A DNA stretch of 64,000 bases from Tumebacillus lacus (GCF_026410385.1 NZ_JAPMLT010000008.1:1-64000), one strand, 5' to 3'; numbered from the stretch's first letter, positions 33,709-43,376 are shown. The notes: generated by a model not told the origin, from the letters alone. Numbers and translations are program-made.

Positions 33709-34767
33709 TCAACTCTTTGCCGCGACTTTGATCAGTTGCGCTGCCACCGCGCCCATGCCGGCGAAACGGGGGTCTTGCGTCTGGCCTTGTTTCCAGCGGA
33801 AATAGATCTGCTGGCAGATCACCGCGATCTTGAACGTGGCAAACGCCATGTAAAAGTCCATCTGCTCCACGCTGCGCCCGCTTTTCAGCGCATAGCGGTG
33901 GATCAACTGCTCGCGGGTGTAAAACCCCGGCCGCGTCGTCAGCGGCGACAGGCCCTGCCGCAGCACCTCCGGGTCGCTCGCCTCCGCCCAGTAGGACAAC
34001 GTGATCGCGAGGTCGGACAGCGGGTCGCCGAGCGTAGCCATCTCCCAGTCGAGGACGGCGGTGACCCGGGACGGGTCTTTTTCATCGAGGAGCAGATTGT
34101 TCAATTTCAAATCGTTGTGCACAATCGTCGCGGTCGGCGACTCCGGCAGCCCGTCGGTCAACTTTTTCGCCACCAGCGCCGCCTCCGGGATCTCGTCCGT
34201 CTTCGACCGCTCATAGCGCTCGATCCAACCTGCGACCTGACGCTGCATGTAGCCGTCCGGGCGGCCGATCTCCGCCAGCCCTGTGCCGCGCCACTCCACG
34301 CTGTGCAGTTCGACCAGCGTGTCGATCAACGCCTCCGACATCAGGCGGGCGTTCTCCTCCGTCTGCTCGTACTCCACCGGCCATCTGCGGTCGGCGACGA
34401 CGCCCTTTTTCCGCTCCATCACGAAAAACGGCGATCCGATCACAGCGGTGTCCTCACAGAACAGATACGGCCTTGGCGCTTTGGCAAACAACGGCGACAG
34501 GGCGGCGAGCAACCGCGACTCTCTCCCCATGTCGTGCGCTTTGGGCGCGACCGGCCCGAGCGGCGGACGGCGCAGCACCGCTTCCCGCTCCCCGTCCCGC
34601 AGCAGATACGTCAGGTTGGAATGCCCCGCCGCAAACTGCTCCACGCGCCAGTCTCCGGAGGCAAGCTCCGGCACATGCTCCCCGAGATACGCGGTCAGCC
34701 GCGCCAGATCCAGCTCTTCCCCCGCTCGCACGGGGATCGTCTCACGAGTGCGCTGTTGCTCGCTCAT
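33709..34767 (-). CDS. Phosphotransferase (APH/ACAD10-like kinase domain)
   Basis: A 352-residue kinase-fold protein with LRDGEREAVLRRPP (nucleotide loop), the Brenner motif IVHNDLKLNNLLLDE and DWEMATLGDPLSDLA (metal site). This subfamily is fused to or beside acyl-CoA dehydrogenases (as in human ACAD10/11), and phosphorylates hydroxyacyl-CoA intermediates in 4-hydroxyacid breakdown. The start overlaps the acyl-CoA dehydrogenase gene by 26 bases. Its specificity is inferred from this context. Antibiotic resistance is unlikely. Confidence 0.85.
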   Translation of the reverse strand: MSEQQRTRETIPVRAGEELDLARLTAYLGEHVPELASGDWRVEQFAAGHSNLTYLLRDGEREAVLRRPPLGPVAPKAHDMGRESRLLAALSPLFAKAPRPYLFCEDTAVIGSPFFVMERKKGVVADRRWPVEYEQTEENARLMSEALIDTLVELHSVEWRGTGLAEIGRPDGYMQRQVAGWIERYERSKTDEIPEAALVAKKLTDGLPESPTATIVHNDLKLNNLLLDEKDPSRVTAVLDWEMATLGDPLSDLAITLSYWAEASDPEVLRQGLSPLTTRPGFYTREQLIHRYALKSGRSVEQMDFYMAFATFKIAVICQQIYFRWKQGQTQDPRFAGMGAVAAQLIKVAAKS

Positions 34768-35956
34768 CGGCTTTTTTCCTTTCCGCGTATTCCTTTAGCA
34801 GCCGCTTCGCCACGACCATGCGGTGCACCTCGTCCGGTCCGTCATAGATGCGGGCTGCCCGCGCCTCGCGGTACCAGCCTTCCAGCGGCGTGTCGGCGGA
34901 AAACCCGAGCGCGCCGTGGACTTGGATCGCCCGGTCGATGACGTCGTGCAGGACTTTCGCGCCGAAAAATTTGACCAACGAGATCTCCGTCCGCGCTTCG
35001 TCCCCTTGATCCATCTTCCACGCCGCATGCAGGGTCATCAAGCGCAGCGCTTGGATCTCTGCCGCCGAATCGGCGATAAAGTTCTGCACCGTCTGCATCT
35101 CCGCCAGCTTGCGGCCGCGCGTCTCGCGGGTCAGCGCATAGTCGAGCATCAGGTCGAACGAGCGCGATGCCACGCCGATCCAGCGCATGACGTGCGTGAT
35201 CCGGCCCGGCCCGAGGCGCAGTTGGGCCAATTTAAAGCCGGACCCGATCTCGCCCAGCACGTTCTCCTGCGGCACGCGGCAGTTTGTAAACCGCACTTCG
35301 CAGTGCCCGCCCTCGCTGTGGTCGCCCATCACCGGCACCTCGCGGACGATCTCGTAGCCTGGATTGTCCGCGTCGACGAGGAACATGCTCGCCCGATTGT
35401 GCGGCGGTCCGTCCGGGTCGGTCACCGCCATCACGATGACAAACTCCGCGCCGACCGCGTTGGTGGTAAACCATTTGTGCCCGTCGATCACCCACTCGTC
35501 GCCGTCCTGCACCGCACGGGTCCGGAGCCCGGTCGGGTCGGAGCCGGACACTTCCGGCTCGGTCATGGCAAAGCAGGAGCGGATGTCGCCGTTGACCAGC
35601 GGTTCGAGGTATTTCTTCTTTTGTGCCTCCGTCCCGGCCATCCACAGGATCTCCGAGTTGCCGGTGTCCGGCGCGGTGGTGCCAAAGATGCGCGGCGCAA
35701 TCGGCGAGCGGCCGAAGATCTCGTTGAGCAGCCCGAGCATGACGATGCCCATGCCAAGGCCGCCCGCTTCCTTCGGCAGATGCGCCGCCCAGAGACCTTG
35801 TTCCTTCACTTTCGCCTGCAGCGGCTTCAAGATCTCCATCGGCAACCCGCGATGCGGCTCCATGTATGGCTCATTCGGGTAGACGTGCTCTTCCATAAAG
35901 CGGCTCGCCTTGTCGAGCAACGCCTGCTGTTCCGGTGTCGGGGAAAAATCGTACAT
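34742..35956 (-). CDS. Acyl-CoA dehydrogenase (ACAD11-like)
   Basis: A 404-residue FAD enzyme oxidising acyl-CoA at the alpha-beta position. Blocks: CFAMTEPEVSGSDPTGLRTRA (FAD contact), GHKWFTTNA, FTNCRVPQENVLG, and GPDEVHRMVVAKRLLKE near the end. The catalytic base region reads QVHGALGFSADTPLEGWYREARAARIYDGPDE. It groups with larger ACAD10/11-type enzymes. The ATG at 35956 (MYDFSPTPEQ) fits the family; upstream residues in the frame do not. Located between an SDR and an ACAD-linked kinase in a catabolic cluster. Confidence 0.9.
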   Translation of the reverse strand: MYDFSPTPEQQALLDKASRFMEEHVYPNEPYMEPHRGLPMEILKPLQAKVKEQGLWAAHLPKEAGGLGMGIVMLGLLNEIFGRSPIAPRIFGTTAPDTGNSEILWMAGTEAQKKKYLEPLVNGDIRSCFAMTEPEVSGSDPTGLRTRAVQDGDEWVIDGHKWFTTNAVGAEFVIVMAVTDPDGPPHNRASMFLVDADNPGYEIVREVPVMGDHSEGGHCEVRFTNCRVPQENVLGEIGSGFKLAQLRLGPGRITHVMRWIGVASRSFDLMLDYALTRETRGRKLAEMQTVQNFIADSAAEIQALRLMTLHAAWKMDQGDEARTEISLVKFFGAKVLHDVIDRAIQVHGALGFSADTPLEGWYREARAARIYDGPDEVHRMVVAKRLLKEYAERKKADERATAHS

Positions 35957-35972
35957 GCTCTGTGACCCTCCT

Positions 35973-36749
35973 TTATTTGGCCGTAAAGCCGCCGTCAATC
36001 GCGATCACTTGGCCTGTCGTGTACGCGCCTGCGTCCGATGCGAGGTAGACGACCGCGCCTTTCAGGTCATCGTCGTTGCCGTAGCGTCGCATCGGGAAGG
36101 CCCGCTTGAGACGATCGCCGCCGCGCTCCATCGTCGCTTCGCTCATCTTGCTCGGGAAAAAGCCCGGTGCGATGGCGTTGACGGTGACGCCGTGCGGCGC
36201 CCATTTGACGGCGAGGTCGCGCGTCAAAGAGATCACCGCGCCTTTCGACGCGTTGTAGCCGACGGTCGCCATCACCGATTCGTCGATACCGTACAGCCCG
36301 GCGATAGACGATATGTTAACAATCCGGCCCCAGCGGCGCTCGATCATGCCCGGCGCGAGCGCCTGCGCCATCAGGAACGTGCCGGTTGCGTTGACGGCAA
36401 ACACCTTTTCCCATTTATCGAGCGGCATCTCAAGCGTCGGCGCACCCCAGGAGATCCCGGCGTTGTTGATCAAAATGTCGATCTGTCCAAAAAGTTCCGT
36501 CGCTTTCACCGTCACTTCTTTCACGCTCTCCGGGTTGGTCACGTCAAGTGCGAGCGCGTGCGCTTCCCGCCCGGTCGCCTCGCGGATCTCCGCCGCCACC
36601 TGCTCGCAGTTTTCGACGCGACGCGAGCAGACGATCACATCAGCCCCCGCCTCTGCCAACGCGCGGGCAAATTGCTCGCCAAGCCCCCGGCCGCCGCCGG
36701 TGATCAACGCCTTTTTCCCTTGCAGGTTAAACAGTTCGAATACGTGCAT
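35973..36749 (-). CDS. Short-chain dehydrogenase (3-oxoacyl/3-hydroxyacyl reductase type)
   Basis: A 258-residue SDR with TGGGRGLGEQFA (NAD(P) binding), INNAGIS, catalytic Ser in VNISSIAG, Tyr and Lys in YNASKGAV and the C-terminal GQVIAIDGGFTAK. It probably oxidises 3-hydroxyacyl-CoA or a related alcohol in the surrounding fatty-acid pathway. The acyl-CoA dehydrogenase gene follows after 16 bases. A weak hairpin (AAGGGGA / TTCCCCTT at 36797-36822) lies between it and the CoA ligase gene. Confidence 0.88.
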   Translation of the reverse strand: MHVFELFNLQGKKALITGGGRGLGEQFARALAEAGADVIVCSRRVENCEQVAAEIREATGREAHALALDVTNPESVKEVTVKATELFGQIDILINNAGISWGAPTLEMPLDKWEKVFAVNATGTFLMAQALAPGMIERRWGRIVNISSIAGLYGIDESVMATVGYNASKGAVISLTRDLAVKWAPHGVTVNAIAPGFFPSKMSEATMERGGDRLKRAFPMRRYGNDDDLKGAVVYLASDAGAYTTGQVIAIDGGFTAK

Positions 36750-36834
36750 ATGTACAGCCTCCCTTTGAGTTACATAATAGAGTTGTATGACATAACAAAG
36801 GGGAAGTTTCCCTCCCCTTGAGTTACCCGTGAAA

Positions 36835-38427
36835 TTAAGCCCGCAGCGCCCGGCGCAGGATCTTCCCGACCGGCGTCTTCGGCAGTTCGGCGCGCACCTC
36901 GTAGAGGCGCGGCACTTTGTACGGAGCGAGCCGCTCGCGGCAGAACTGGTTCATCTGCTCCTCCAGCTCCGGCGACCATTCGGCCCCGTCTTTCAGGACG
37001 AGAAATGCCTTGACGTTCTCGCCGCGATATTCATCCGGCACACCGACGACGACCGCTTCCCGGACGTTCGGGTGCTGGTAGAGCACTTCTTCCACATCGC
37101 GAGGATAAACGTTAAATCCGCCCGCGATGATCATGTCTTTTTTGCGGTCGACGATGTAGGCATAGCCGTCTTCGTCGAGGCGGGCGATGTCGCCCGTGTA
37201 CAGCCAGCCGTCACGCAGCGCATGCGCCGTCTCCTCCGGCATGTTCCAATAGCCCTTCATAATCTGCGGACCGCGCACCACCATCTCGCCGATCTCGCCG
37301 ACATTGACGATCTCCTCGCCCGTCGCCAGATCGACGATCTTCGCCTCGGTGCCGGGGATCGGCACGCCGATGGAGCCAGCTTTGCGAGGGCGTCCGTCGA
37401 GCGGGTTGGTGTGGGCGACAGAGGAGGTCTCAGACAGGCCGTAGCCTTCGCAGATCATCGACCCCGTGCGCTGCTCAAAGCGCTGGAGCACCTCGACCGG
37501 CAGCGGAGCGGAGCCGGAGTTGCAGATCTCGATGGCGTCGATGCCGTACGCCTCCGCATCCGGGTGGTTGGCGATCGCCACGTACATCGTCGGCACGCCG
37601 GGGAAGAGGCGCGGACGATACAGCTTGATCGCCTCCAGCATCTCTTGCACGTCAAAGCGCGGCATCAGGATCATCGCGCAGCCGCGGAAGATCGCGATGT
37701 TCATCGCCACCGTCATGCCGTAAACGTGGAACAGCGGGATCGCCGTCAAGATCTTGTCTTCCGGCACAATCGCTTCGCCGCCCAGCACCATGATGCTCTG
37801 CCACGTGTTGGCGACAAGGTTGGCATGCGTCAACATCGCGCCCTTCGACCGACCGGTCGTTCCGCCTGTGTACTGCAACACGCCGATGTCCTCCAGCGGA
37901 TCGATCTCCGCCGGGTCCGGGATCTCATACGGCGTCGTCATCACGCCGTTCCACGCCGTCGCATTCGCCGCTTCAAAAGCGGGCGCTTCCCCGAGCGACA
38001 CCGGGATCACGCTGGAGAGCTTCTTCACAGCGTCCAGTTCGGCGATCCCCGCATAGAGGCGGTCGAGCACGACCAGCGCCTTGGAACCGGAGTCTTCCAG
38101 CGTGTACTCCACCTCACGCGGCGTGTACATCGGATTGACCTGCGTCACGATCGCCCCGAGGCGTGCGCACGCGTAGAACGCGATCACATAATGCGGCACG
38201 TTCGGGAGCATGATGCCGACCCGATCCCCTTTGCGAACGCCTTTTGCATGCAGAAACGCGGACAGTTGCACCGCTGCTTTGAGCAGTTCGCCGTGCGTGA
38301 TCGTCTTATCAAAGAAATGCACGGCCGGACGGTCACCGTGCTTGGTCGCCGTCGCCACCAAACACTCATAGAGCGAATAGACGGGCGGCGCGTACTCCAA
38401 CCCTTTTGCCACACTCTTCATCGACAT
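36835..38427 (-). CDS. Long-chain fatty-acid--CoA ligase
   Basis: A 530-residue AMP-forming ligase that activates fatty acids as acyl-CoA. Signature LQYTGGTTGRSKGAMLTHANL (P-loop), EGYGLSETS, GWLYTGDIARLDEDGY, DRKKDMIIAGGFNVYPRDVE and the catalytic Lys in PKTPVGKILRRALR. The ATG has GAGGGGGA upstream. First gene of the cluster ligase - SDR - acyl-CoA dehydrogenase - kinase, so all steps from acid activation to first oxidation are linked. No FadR/TetR operator recognised upstream. Confidence 0.92.
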   Translation of the reverse strand: MSMKSVAKGLEYAPPVYSLYECLVATATKHGDRPAVHFFDKTITHGELLKAAVQLSAFLHAKGVRKGDRVGIMLPNVPHYVIAFYACARLGAIVTQVNPMYTPREVEYTLEDSGSKALVVLDRLYAGIAELDAVKKLSSVIPVSLGEAPAFEAANATAWNGVMTTPYEIPDPAEIDPLEDIGVLQYTGGTTGRSKGAMLTHANLVANTWQSIMVLGGEAIVPEDKILTAIPLFHVYGMTVAMNIAIFRGCAMILMPRFDVQEMLEAIKLYRPRLFPGVPTMYVAIANHPDAEAYGIDAIEICNSGSAPLPVEVLQRFEQRTGSMICEGYGLSETSSVAHTNPLDGRPRKAGSIGVPIPGTEAKIVDLATGEEIVNVGEIGEMVVRGPQIMKGYWNMPEETAHALRDGWLYTGDIARLDEDGYAYIVDRKKDMIIAGGFNVYPRDVEEVLYQHPNVREAVVVGVPDEYRGENVKAFLVLKDGAEWSPELEEQMNQFCRERLAPYKVPRLYEVRAELPKTPVGKILRRALRA

Positions 38428-38553
38428 GCTATCGAGTCCCCCTCTTCACATGGAACACAGCTGATGACCTGCTAGATTCATACTATCGGACAATTCGATA
38501 TATTCTACCTCTTACATGTGATTCCCTCTTAAAATTCGACTTTTTTATACTGG

Positions 38554-40437
38554 TCATTCTAATTTTATTTTTCCGCCCAATATCGCAGGAAGACCGTTCG
38601 TCTCCAACAACAGATCGGACATCTCCAGTTCCCACTGACCTTTTTTGTACCCCGCTTCACAGGCGTTCAGACCGACCGGACGCCCCGTCGCCCGTGCGTA
38701 ACAGACCCCGTCTCGAAAACGCCCGTTCTTGGCGGCCAGGTAGAACAGATCGTTCGTCACAAAGGAGCCGCGTTCGACATAGTGGGAAAACACGAGATAC
38801 CCGTCCTTGCTGTTCAGCAGATCCTGCCCGAAATAGAACATCTTCGACCGGTCGAGCCCGAGCAGATTGGCCAGTGTCGGCAACAGATCCATCTGCCCGC
38901 CGGTGATCGTCTGCACGCCGTGCGGCTCCCCTCCCGGCAGACGGATCAACAGCGGCACCTTTTTTAACTCATGCTCCTGATGCCGGTCAAACGGCTCCGG
39001 CTGCCCCAAAAAGCGACGGATCTCCCCCGCCTTCAGCCCGTTTGCAAAATGGTCGCCGTACACCACCAACAGAGCATCGTCCAGCAGCCCCGACGTTTTC
39101 AATCCCTGCAAAAACTCCCCCAAAGCCGCGTCCGCATAATGCTGCGCCTGCAAATAGTCGGTAAACAGTTCGCTGTACTGCCCTTGAGGAATGGTCAGAC
39201 CTTTCTTTTCCTCCGGGATCTTGTACGTGTGATGCCCGGACAACGAGATCAGATAGGAAAGAGTCGGCCCTTTCATGCGTTGTATCATCGGCAAGGCTTG
39301 CCGGTACAACGACCGGTCGGACAGCCCCCAGCCGATCGTTTCATCCGACCGGAAATACGTCTGCGAGAAAAATTTATCAAATCCCTCCACCGGATACATC
39401 GTCTCCCGGTTGTAAAACTCCGGCTTGTACCCGTGATACACGTACGTCTGATAGCCGACCTCTTTCAGGAGCTTTGGCAGCGATTGAAACTGGTTGCCGC
39501 TCTTGAGCACGTACGCGCTGCCGGCTCGTACCGGATGGAGCGAATTGAGCGACATAAACTCCGCATCCGACGTGTTGCCGTCGCCGATCTGCGCGAAATA
39601 CTGATTGAAATACAGACTCTCGCCGATCAATCTGTTGAGCGTCGGCGTCACTTCTTGGCCGCCGACTTTGGCGTGGATCAGGAAATTTTGCATCGCTTCG
39701 AGCTGCACGATGATCACGCGCTTCCCTTTTGCCGCGCCGGTCAGCCGAGCGCCTTCCTGCCCCTGCTTGCGGCGGATGTCCATCCAGGTGATCAGCGCTT
39801 GCCGATCTGCCGTCGACACGCCGTTGCCGCTGCTTCTCAAGGCGGTGTTGAACACATCGGCGGCATGAAACCCGAGGATGCCGAAATGTTTCTGCATCGC
39901 GTCGTTGCCGTACAGATCTGCGAACGCACGCGGGCCTTGCGTCTGATAGAAATATGCCGTATTGAGAGCCAGCAACATCACCCCGACCAGCATTGTCAAG
40001 GCAGCCGTGCGCCGTCTCTTTATCTCCCGCCGTCCCGTCCCTTGTACCCTCCACACAAACAAAAAAGGCACTAAAAACAGAAAATCGCTAAAAAACAGCA
40101 GATCCCGCCACGACAACACCGTGACGAGGCTGTCCCACACACTTTGCACCTGCCCCGCCTGTTGCAGGATCGGCAGCGGGATCACCCGCTCATAAAACCG
40201 ATAGAACACCAGATCGGCGAGCAGCAGCACCGACACCGTGAGATTGACGCCGAGCAGCGCATAACGGCGCACGTGCGGCTTCAGCACGAGCAGCCAGCCG
40301 GTGCACACGAGCAACAAAGCCAGAGAGGTGGTCAGCCGATCCCAGGCGCCAAAGCCTTGGTCGATGCCGATATGGAAAAAGATGATTTTAAATAAAAGAA
40401 ACGCATGCACCAGCAGCAGATCTCGATATTTGTCCAC
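38554..40437 (-). CDS. LTA synthase-like sulfatase-fold phosphoglycerol transferase
   Basis: A 627-residue membrane enzyme. Five N-terminal helices (about 1-160) precede an extracellular sulfatase-fold domain (about 230-600). It has the metal Glu in IIVQLEAMQNF, the catalytic Thr in QIGDGNTSDAEFMSLNSL, and metal ligands in LLVVYGDHFA and SLSGHHTYKIP. It would polymerise or transfer glycerol phosphate from phosphatidylglycerol onto lipoteichoic acid-type acceptors. The ~85 bases downstream in the intergenic gap to the ligase gene contain no gene. Confidence 0.88.
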   Translation of the reverse strand: MDKYRDLLLVHAFLLFKIIFFHIGIDQGFGAWDRLTTSLALLLVCTGWLLVLKPHVRRYALLGVNLTVSVLLLADLVFYRFYERVIPLPILQQAGQVQSVWDSLVTVLSWRDLLFFSDFLFLVPFLFVWRVQGTGRREIKRRRTAALTMLVGVMLLALNTAYFYQTQGPRAFADLYGNDAMQKHFGILGFHAADVFNTALRSSGNGVSTADRQALITWMDIRRKQGQEGARLTGAAKGKRVIIVQLEAMQNFLIHAKVGGQEVTPTLNRLIGESLYFNQYFAQIGDGNTSDAEFMSLNSLHPVRAGSAYVLKSGNQFQSLPKLLKEVGYQTYVYHGYKPEFYNRETMYPVEGFDKFFSQTYFRSDETIGWGLSDRSLYRQALPMIQRMKGPTLSYLISLSGHHTYKIPEEKKGLTIPQGQYSELFTDYLQAQHYADAALGEFLQGLKTSGLLDDALLVVYGDHFANGLKAGEIRRFLGQPEPFDRHQEHELKKVPLLIRLPGGEPHGVQTITGGQMDLLPTLANLLGLDRSKMFYFGQDLLNSKDGYLVFSHYVERGSFVTNDLFYLAAKNGRFRDGVCYARATGRPVGLNACEAGYKKGQWELEMSDLLLETNGLPAILGGKIKLE

Positions 40438-40491
40438 CTTTGTCGGCCCCCTCTTTCCCTTTCAGGTTATGCAACAAAGCGGACAGGCATG

Positions 40492-40525
40492 AAAAAAAGA
40501 GCCTTCTCGGGAAGGCTCTTTTTTC
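40492..40525. terminator. Bidirectional terminator (also duplicated at 45012)
   Basis: AAAAAAGAGCCTT / AAGGCTCTTTTTT with loop CTCGGG, between the LTA-synthase-like gene start and the DUF1385 gene end. A diverged copy at about 45013-45045 belongs to the segmental duplication. Confidence 0.9.
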
Positions 40526-41168
40526 ACACATATTCATCTTCCGGGATCGCACGCCCCACGATCAGGCTCCGGTACGCGAGGATCGCCGTGCGCAGATGCT
40601 CCTCTGACGGAGCGGCGGTCGTCACCCGCCTTTGCAGCCACGCCGAGATCGGGAACAACACCCGCGTCTCGAACGGTCTCGCCAAGCGCGGCACGAGCGC
40701 CATGCACAGCCCGGCCGCTCCCAGCGCCCACCAGCCGCCGACAAACGGGGCGAGGAGCAGAAAGACGAGAAAGAGTTGGGACACCGAATTGGTCGAACAG
40801 CCCCGATTGACGATATCCGCGTCGGCGATCTCGCGCAGGTTGTAGAGATCGACCGCGCCGCGATACGAAAACACTTTGTGCTCCGCCCCGTGATACTGAC
40901 GCAGCGAGCGGGGAAAGAGAAAATGATACCCGGCCCCGAGCAGGAACAGCAGGTACAAGGGCAACCGCAGCAGGAAGATCAACGCCGCCAACGCCCACAT
41001 GTACCACGGCAGCGTGAACAGCACCCGCGACGCGATAAACCCGACGCCCGCCCAACTCCACGGCAGAAATCGCGTCTTCACCGCGCCGTCCCGATACGTG
41101 GCGTGCGCGATCCCCTCGCCGATGCGAAAAAAGAAAATGCCGTGCCGATACGACAGCCCTTGAATCAT
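40524..41168 (-). CDS. DUF1385-family membrane protein
   Basis: A 214-residue protein with three to four membrane helices and the DUF1385 signature RQYHGAEHKVFSYRG followed by NRGCSTNSVSQLFLVFLLL. Related to YqhQ of Bacillus, whose function is unknown. The frame is intact here, whereas only its last ~60 codons survive in the second copy at about 45.1 kb. The ATG has GGCGAGCGAGG upstream. The DNA glycosylase gene is 27 bases upstream. Confidence 0.85.
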   Translation of the reverse strand: MIQGLSYRHGIFFFRIGEGIAHATYRDGAVKTRFLPWSWAGVGFIASRVLFTLPWYMWALAALIFLLRLPLYLLFLLGAGYHFLFPRSLRQYHGAEHKVFSYRGAVDLYNLREIADADIVNRGCSTNSVSQLFLVFLLLAPFVGGWWALGAAGLCMALVPRLARPFETRVLFPISAWLQRRVTTAAPSEEHLRTAILAYRSLIVGRAIPEDEYV

Positions 41169-41195
41169 CCTCGCTCGCCTCCTCTCCGCTCTTCC

Positions 41196-41888
41196 TTACG
41201 CCTCGGTCAACGCTTTCGCCTTGGTGAAAATGTCCGTCCACATCTCCCGTGTCAGTTTGCCCGTGAACGTGTTTTGCTGGCTCGGGTGATAGCTCCCGAG
41301 CAGCGTCGGATAGCCGTCAAAGCGATAGGTCGCGCCGTGCCCGAACTCCACGCCCTTCACATCGACACCGGCCGCTTTGAGCCATTTTTTATATTGATCG
41401 AACGCCAGCTTGCCCAGCGCCAGGATCACCTTTTTCTCCTTCAAAAGGGCGAGTTCCGTCTCGAGATGCGGGCGGCAGGCGGCGATCTCGCCGGTCGTCG
41501 GCTTGTTCTGCGGCGGTGCACAGCGGACGATGTTGGAGATGTACGCGCCGGTCAGCACCAGCCCGTCACCGCGCCCTTCCGCCCGAGGCTGGTTGGCATA
41601 GCCAAAGCGGTGCAACGCCTCGTACAGCCACACCCCCGACTCGTCCCCGGTAAACACGCGTCCCGTCCGATTGGCCCCGTGTGCGCCGGGAGCCAACCCC
41701 AGCAGGATCAGCCGGGCATCATAGTCGCCAAATCCGTGCACCGGACGCCCCCAGTATTCCTCGTCGCGATACTTCGCCCGCTTTTCCACCGCGACCTGTT
41801 GGCACCATTCGCGCAGACGCGGGCAACGCTCGCAGGAGATGATCCCCTCTTCCAACGCGGCAAATTCCGTATGCGTGTGCGTCGTCAC
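41196..41888 (-). CDS. Family-5 uracil-DNA glycosylase (UdgB-like)
   Basis: A 230-residue base-excision repair enzyme. The iron-sulfur Cys residues are in CERCPRLREW, near IVRCAPPQNKP and in AACRPHL. The active-site blocks are LILLGLAPGAHGANRTGRVFTGD and, late, LLGSYHPSQQNTFTGK. The A-rich GLAPGAHGA with Ala where family 4 has Glu points to family 5. GTG start at 41888 follows GGAGG by six bases; ATG or GTG further upstream lacks a site. Confidence 0.88.
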   Translation of the reverse strand: MTTHTHTEFAALEEGIISCERCPRLREWCQQVAVEKRAKYRDEEYWGRPVHGFGDYDARLILLGLAPGAHGANRTGRVFTGDESGVWLYEALHRFGYANQPRAEGRGDGLVLTGAYISNIVRCAPPQNKPTTGEIAACRPHLETELALLKEKKVILALGKLAFDQYKKWLKAAGVDVKGVEFGHGATYRFDGYPTLLGSYHPSQQNTFTGKLTREMWTDIFTKAKALTEA

Positions 41889-41949
41889 ACGTCTCACCTC
41901 CGACTGTCTGTTTTTCTGTGCCCTCATTGTAACGCGAACTCGAAAAAGA

Positions 41950-41992
41950 GAAAAGCCGCCCCCCGCGCTGTCCAAGCGCATGGGAACGGCTG
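41950..41992 (-). terminator. Terminator (duplicate pair with 45247-45291)
   Basis: On the minus strand AGCCGTTCCC pairs with GGGGGCGGCT (two G-U pairs), with an inner GCGC stem, followed by TTTTC. It belongs to the truncated oxidoreductase copy. Confidence 0.7.
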
Positions 41993-41997
41993 ACATA

Positions 41998-42345
41998 TCA
42001 ATGACTTCGCTCTTTCATCAGGTCATGCAACCGCACGACTTGGTAGTACCCCTCCGCCCGCGTCAACGCCCGCTTTTGCGGGGATCGCGCCTGCAACTCG
42101 CGGTCGATCCACTCGTTGACGACCGCGATCTTCCATGCCTCTTTCGAATTGAGCGGTTGCTTGGCAAACGCCATTGCGTACAACGCCATCTTGTCGCCGG
42201 TGAGCGGGGCGGCGGTCGGCTTCAGCGCCGCGATGCGGGCTTTCAACCCTTCCAGATCCGCCCCCTGCCCCTTTTTCCACAGCCGTTCATACAGGCGGGC
42301 AAACTCCTGCTCGGTCATCGGCTGATGTTCCACCAACGCCCCGCC
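41998..42345 (-). pseudogene. Truncated duplicate of the FAD oxidoreductase C-terminus
   Basis: About 110 codons almost identical to the C-terminal part of the oxidoreductase at 45297-47138 (PMTEQEFARLYERLWKKGQG to LHDLMKERSH). Relative to that copy 108 bases (45631-45738) are missing between TTCC repeats, an in-frame loss of 36 residues. Similarity ends after GALVE at about 42345. The open frame continues into unrelated sequence to 42384, so the fragment has no catalytic domain and is probably non-functional. Confidence 0.88.
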
Positions 42346-42392
42346 TCGCAAAGAGCACTTGGCCTCTAAGGGAACTCTGATCAATCATTCTG

Positions 42393-42641
42393 TTACTTTT
42401 GTGGCCTTCTTAGAACCGTGACAAAACCAATCAAGCTCAAGATCAAGAAAGACGCTCCGTAGATGTACAGTCCAAGAACTTGGCTCAAACCATCAGACGT
42501 TCCGTAGTAGAACCACCACCAGCCTCCTATCCCAAGGACGATGATGTTCAACAGGACGAGTTCCCACACCTGACGACGTTTCATGACAAGATAGACGACG
42601 GTGACGATCACAGCAACGAGAATGGGAAGAAACAGGGTCAT
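42393..42641 (-). CDS. Small integral membrane protein of unknown function
   Basis: An 82-residue protein with three predicted membrane helices: LFLPILVAVIVTVVYLVM, ELVLLNIIVLGIGGWWWFYY and VLGLYIYGASFLILSLIGFVTVL. The ATG has GGAGG in front (ACCAAGGAGGTACC). No recognised family. It lies just upstream of the truncated oxidoreductase copy, and its own terminator was not seen. Confidence 0.65.
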   Translation of the reverse strand: MTLFLPILVAVIVTVVYLVMKRRQVWELVLLNIIVLGIGGWWWFYYGTSDGLSQVLGLYIYGASFLILSLIGFVTVLRRPQK

Positions 42642-42741
42642 GGTACCTCCTTGGTTGTAAGAAGTCTGCCAGAACCCGCTGACGTCTTCTATTCATGTAA
42701 TGGATGTAGATTATTCTTACATTCTTATTCTGTCAAGCCAA

Positions 42742-43374
42742 TTAGATCCCGGTCTCCCGCATCGTCGTCCATTTCAAACCAGAACCGCCACGCTGTACGT
42801 ACGGGCTCAACTCAATCGTACCTGTTCCTCCGAGGTTATTGTGTTCAGAGGTATAGCTCGTTAACGAAATGTCGTGGTGCTGCGGAGTGCCAGAAGTTGT
42901 GCCGTCTGAAGAACGTCCCCAAACCCAGACGTTGTTCCATTCGTACGCATATTCGACGACGCCGTCACAGCGGATGTCCGTGATCTCGTCCACGGTAATG
43001 TACGTTCCCGCCGTTGACTCGTAGTTTAACATATCGTACAGCGTATAGGTAATGCCCGGGTCAGCATCCATTGCAGCTGCGGTGTTTAGGATGCTTGATG
43101 CTTTGCTTTCTGTACCGTTCGGATTCCAGAAGGAACCGATATAATTATTCCCAGCGATAAAGGAGTCCCACGTACTGAGTTGAATCGTTTCGTTGTAGCC
43201 CTTGATCTCGTAGATGCCTGCACCTGCTTTACGCAGACCAGCATGGTTCAAATAGTTAACTTCTGCACCATCACGGTAACGGCCGTCGGCGTCGACCGCT
43301 GCCGATGCGGTAGTAGCCGAGAGAACCGTTGCAGATGTGACTGCTACGACAAGGAGAGTTTTAAATGACTTCAT
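42742..43374 (-). CDS. Exported permuted-papain-like protein
   Basis: A 210-residue secreted protein with a clear Sec signal (LLVVAVTSATVLSATTASA). The mature part has a His in NYLNHAGLRKAG, then IYEIKG and, later, a Cys in ITDIRCDGVVEYAYEW. His before Cys is the order of circularly permuted NlpC/P60 (YiiX/YycO-type) domains, in which this pair forms the active site. The substrate could be peptidoglycan or a lipid/amide bond; this is inference. ATG 43374 has GGGGG before it. It follows the HEAT-repeat gene by two bases, so the two exported proteins are coupled. Confidence 0.65.
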   Translation of the reverse strand: MKSFKTLLVVAVTSATVLSATTASAAVDADGRYRDGAEVNYLNHAGLRKAGAGIYEIKGYNETIQLSTWDSFIAGNNYIGSFWNPNGTESKASSILNTAAAMDADPGITYTLYDMLNYESTAGTYITVDEITDIRCDGVVEYAYEWNNVWVWGRSSDGTTSGTPQHHDISLTSYTSEHNNLGGTGTIELSPYVQRGGSGLKWTTMRETGI

Positions 43375-43376
43375 AA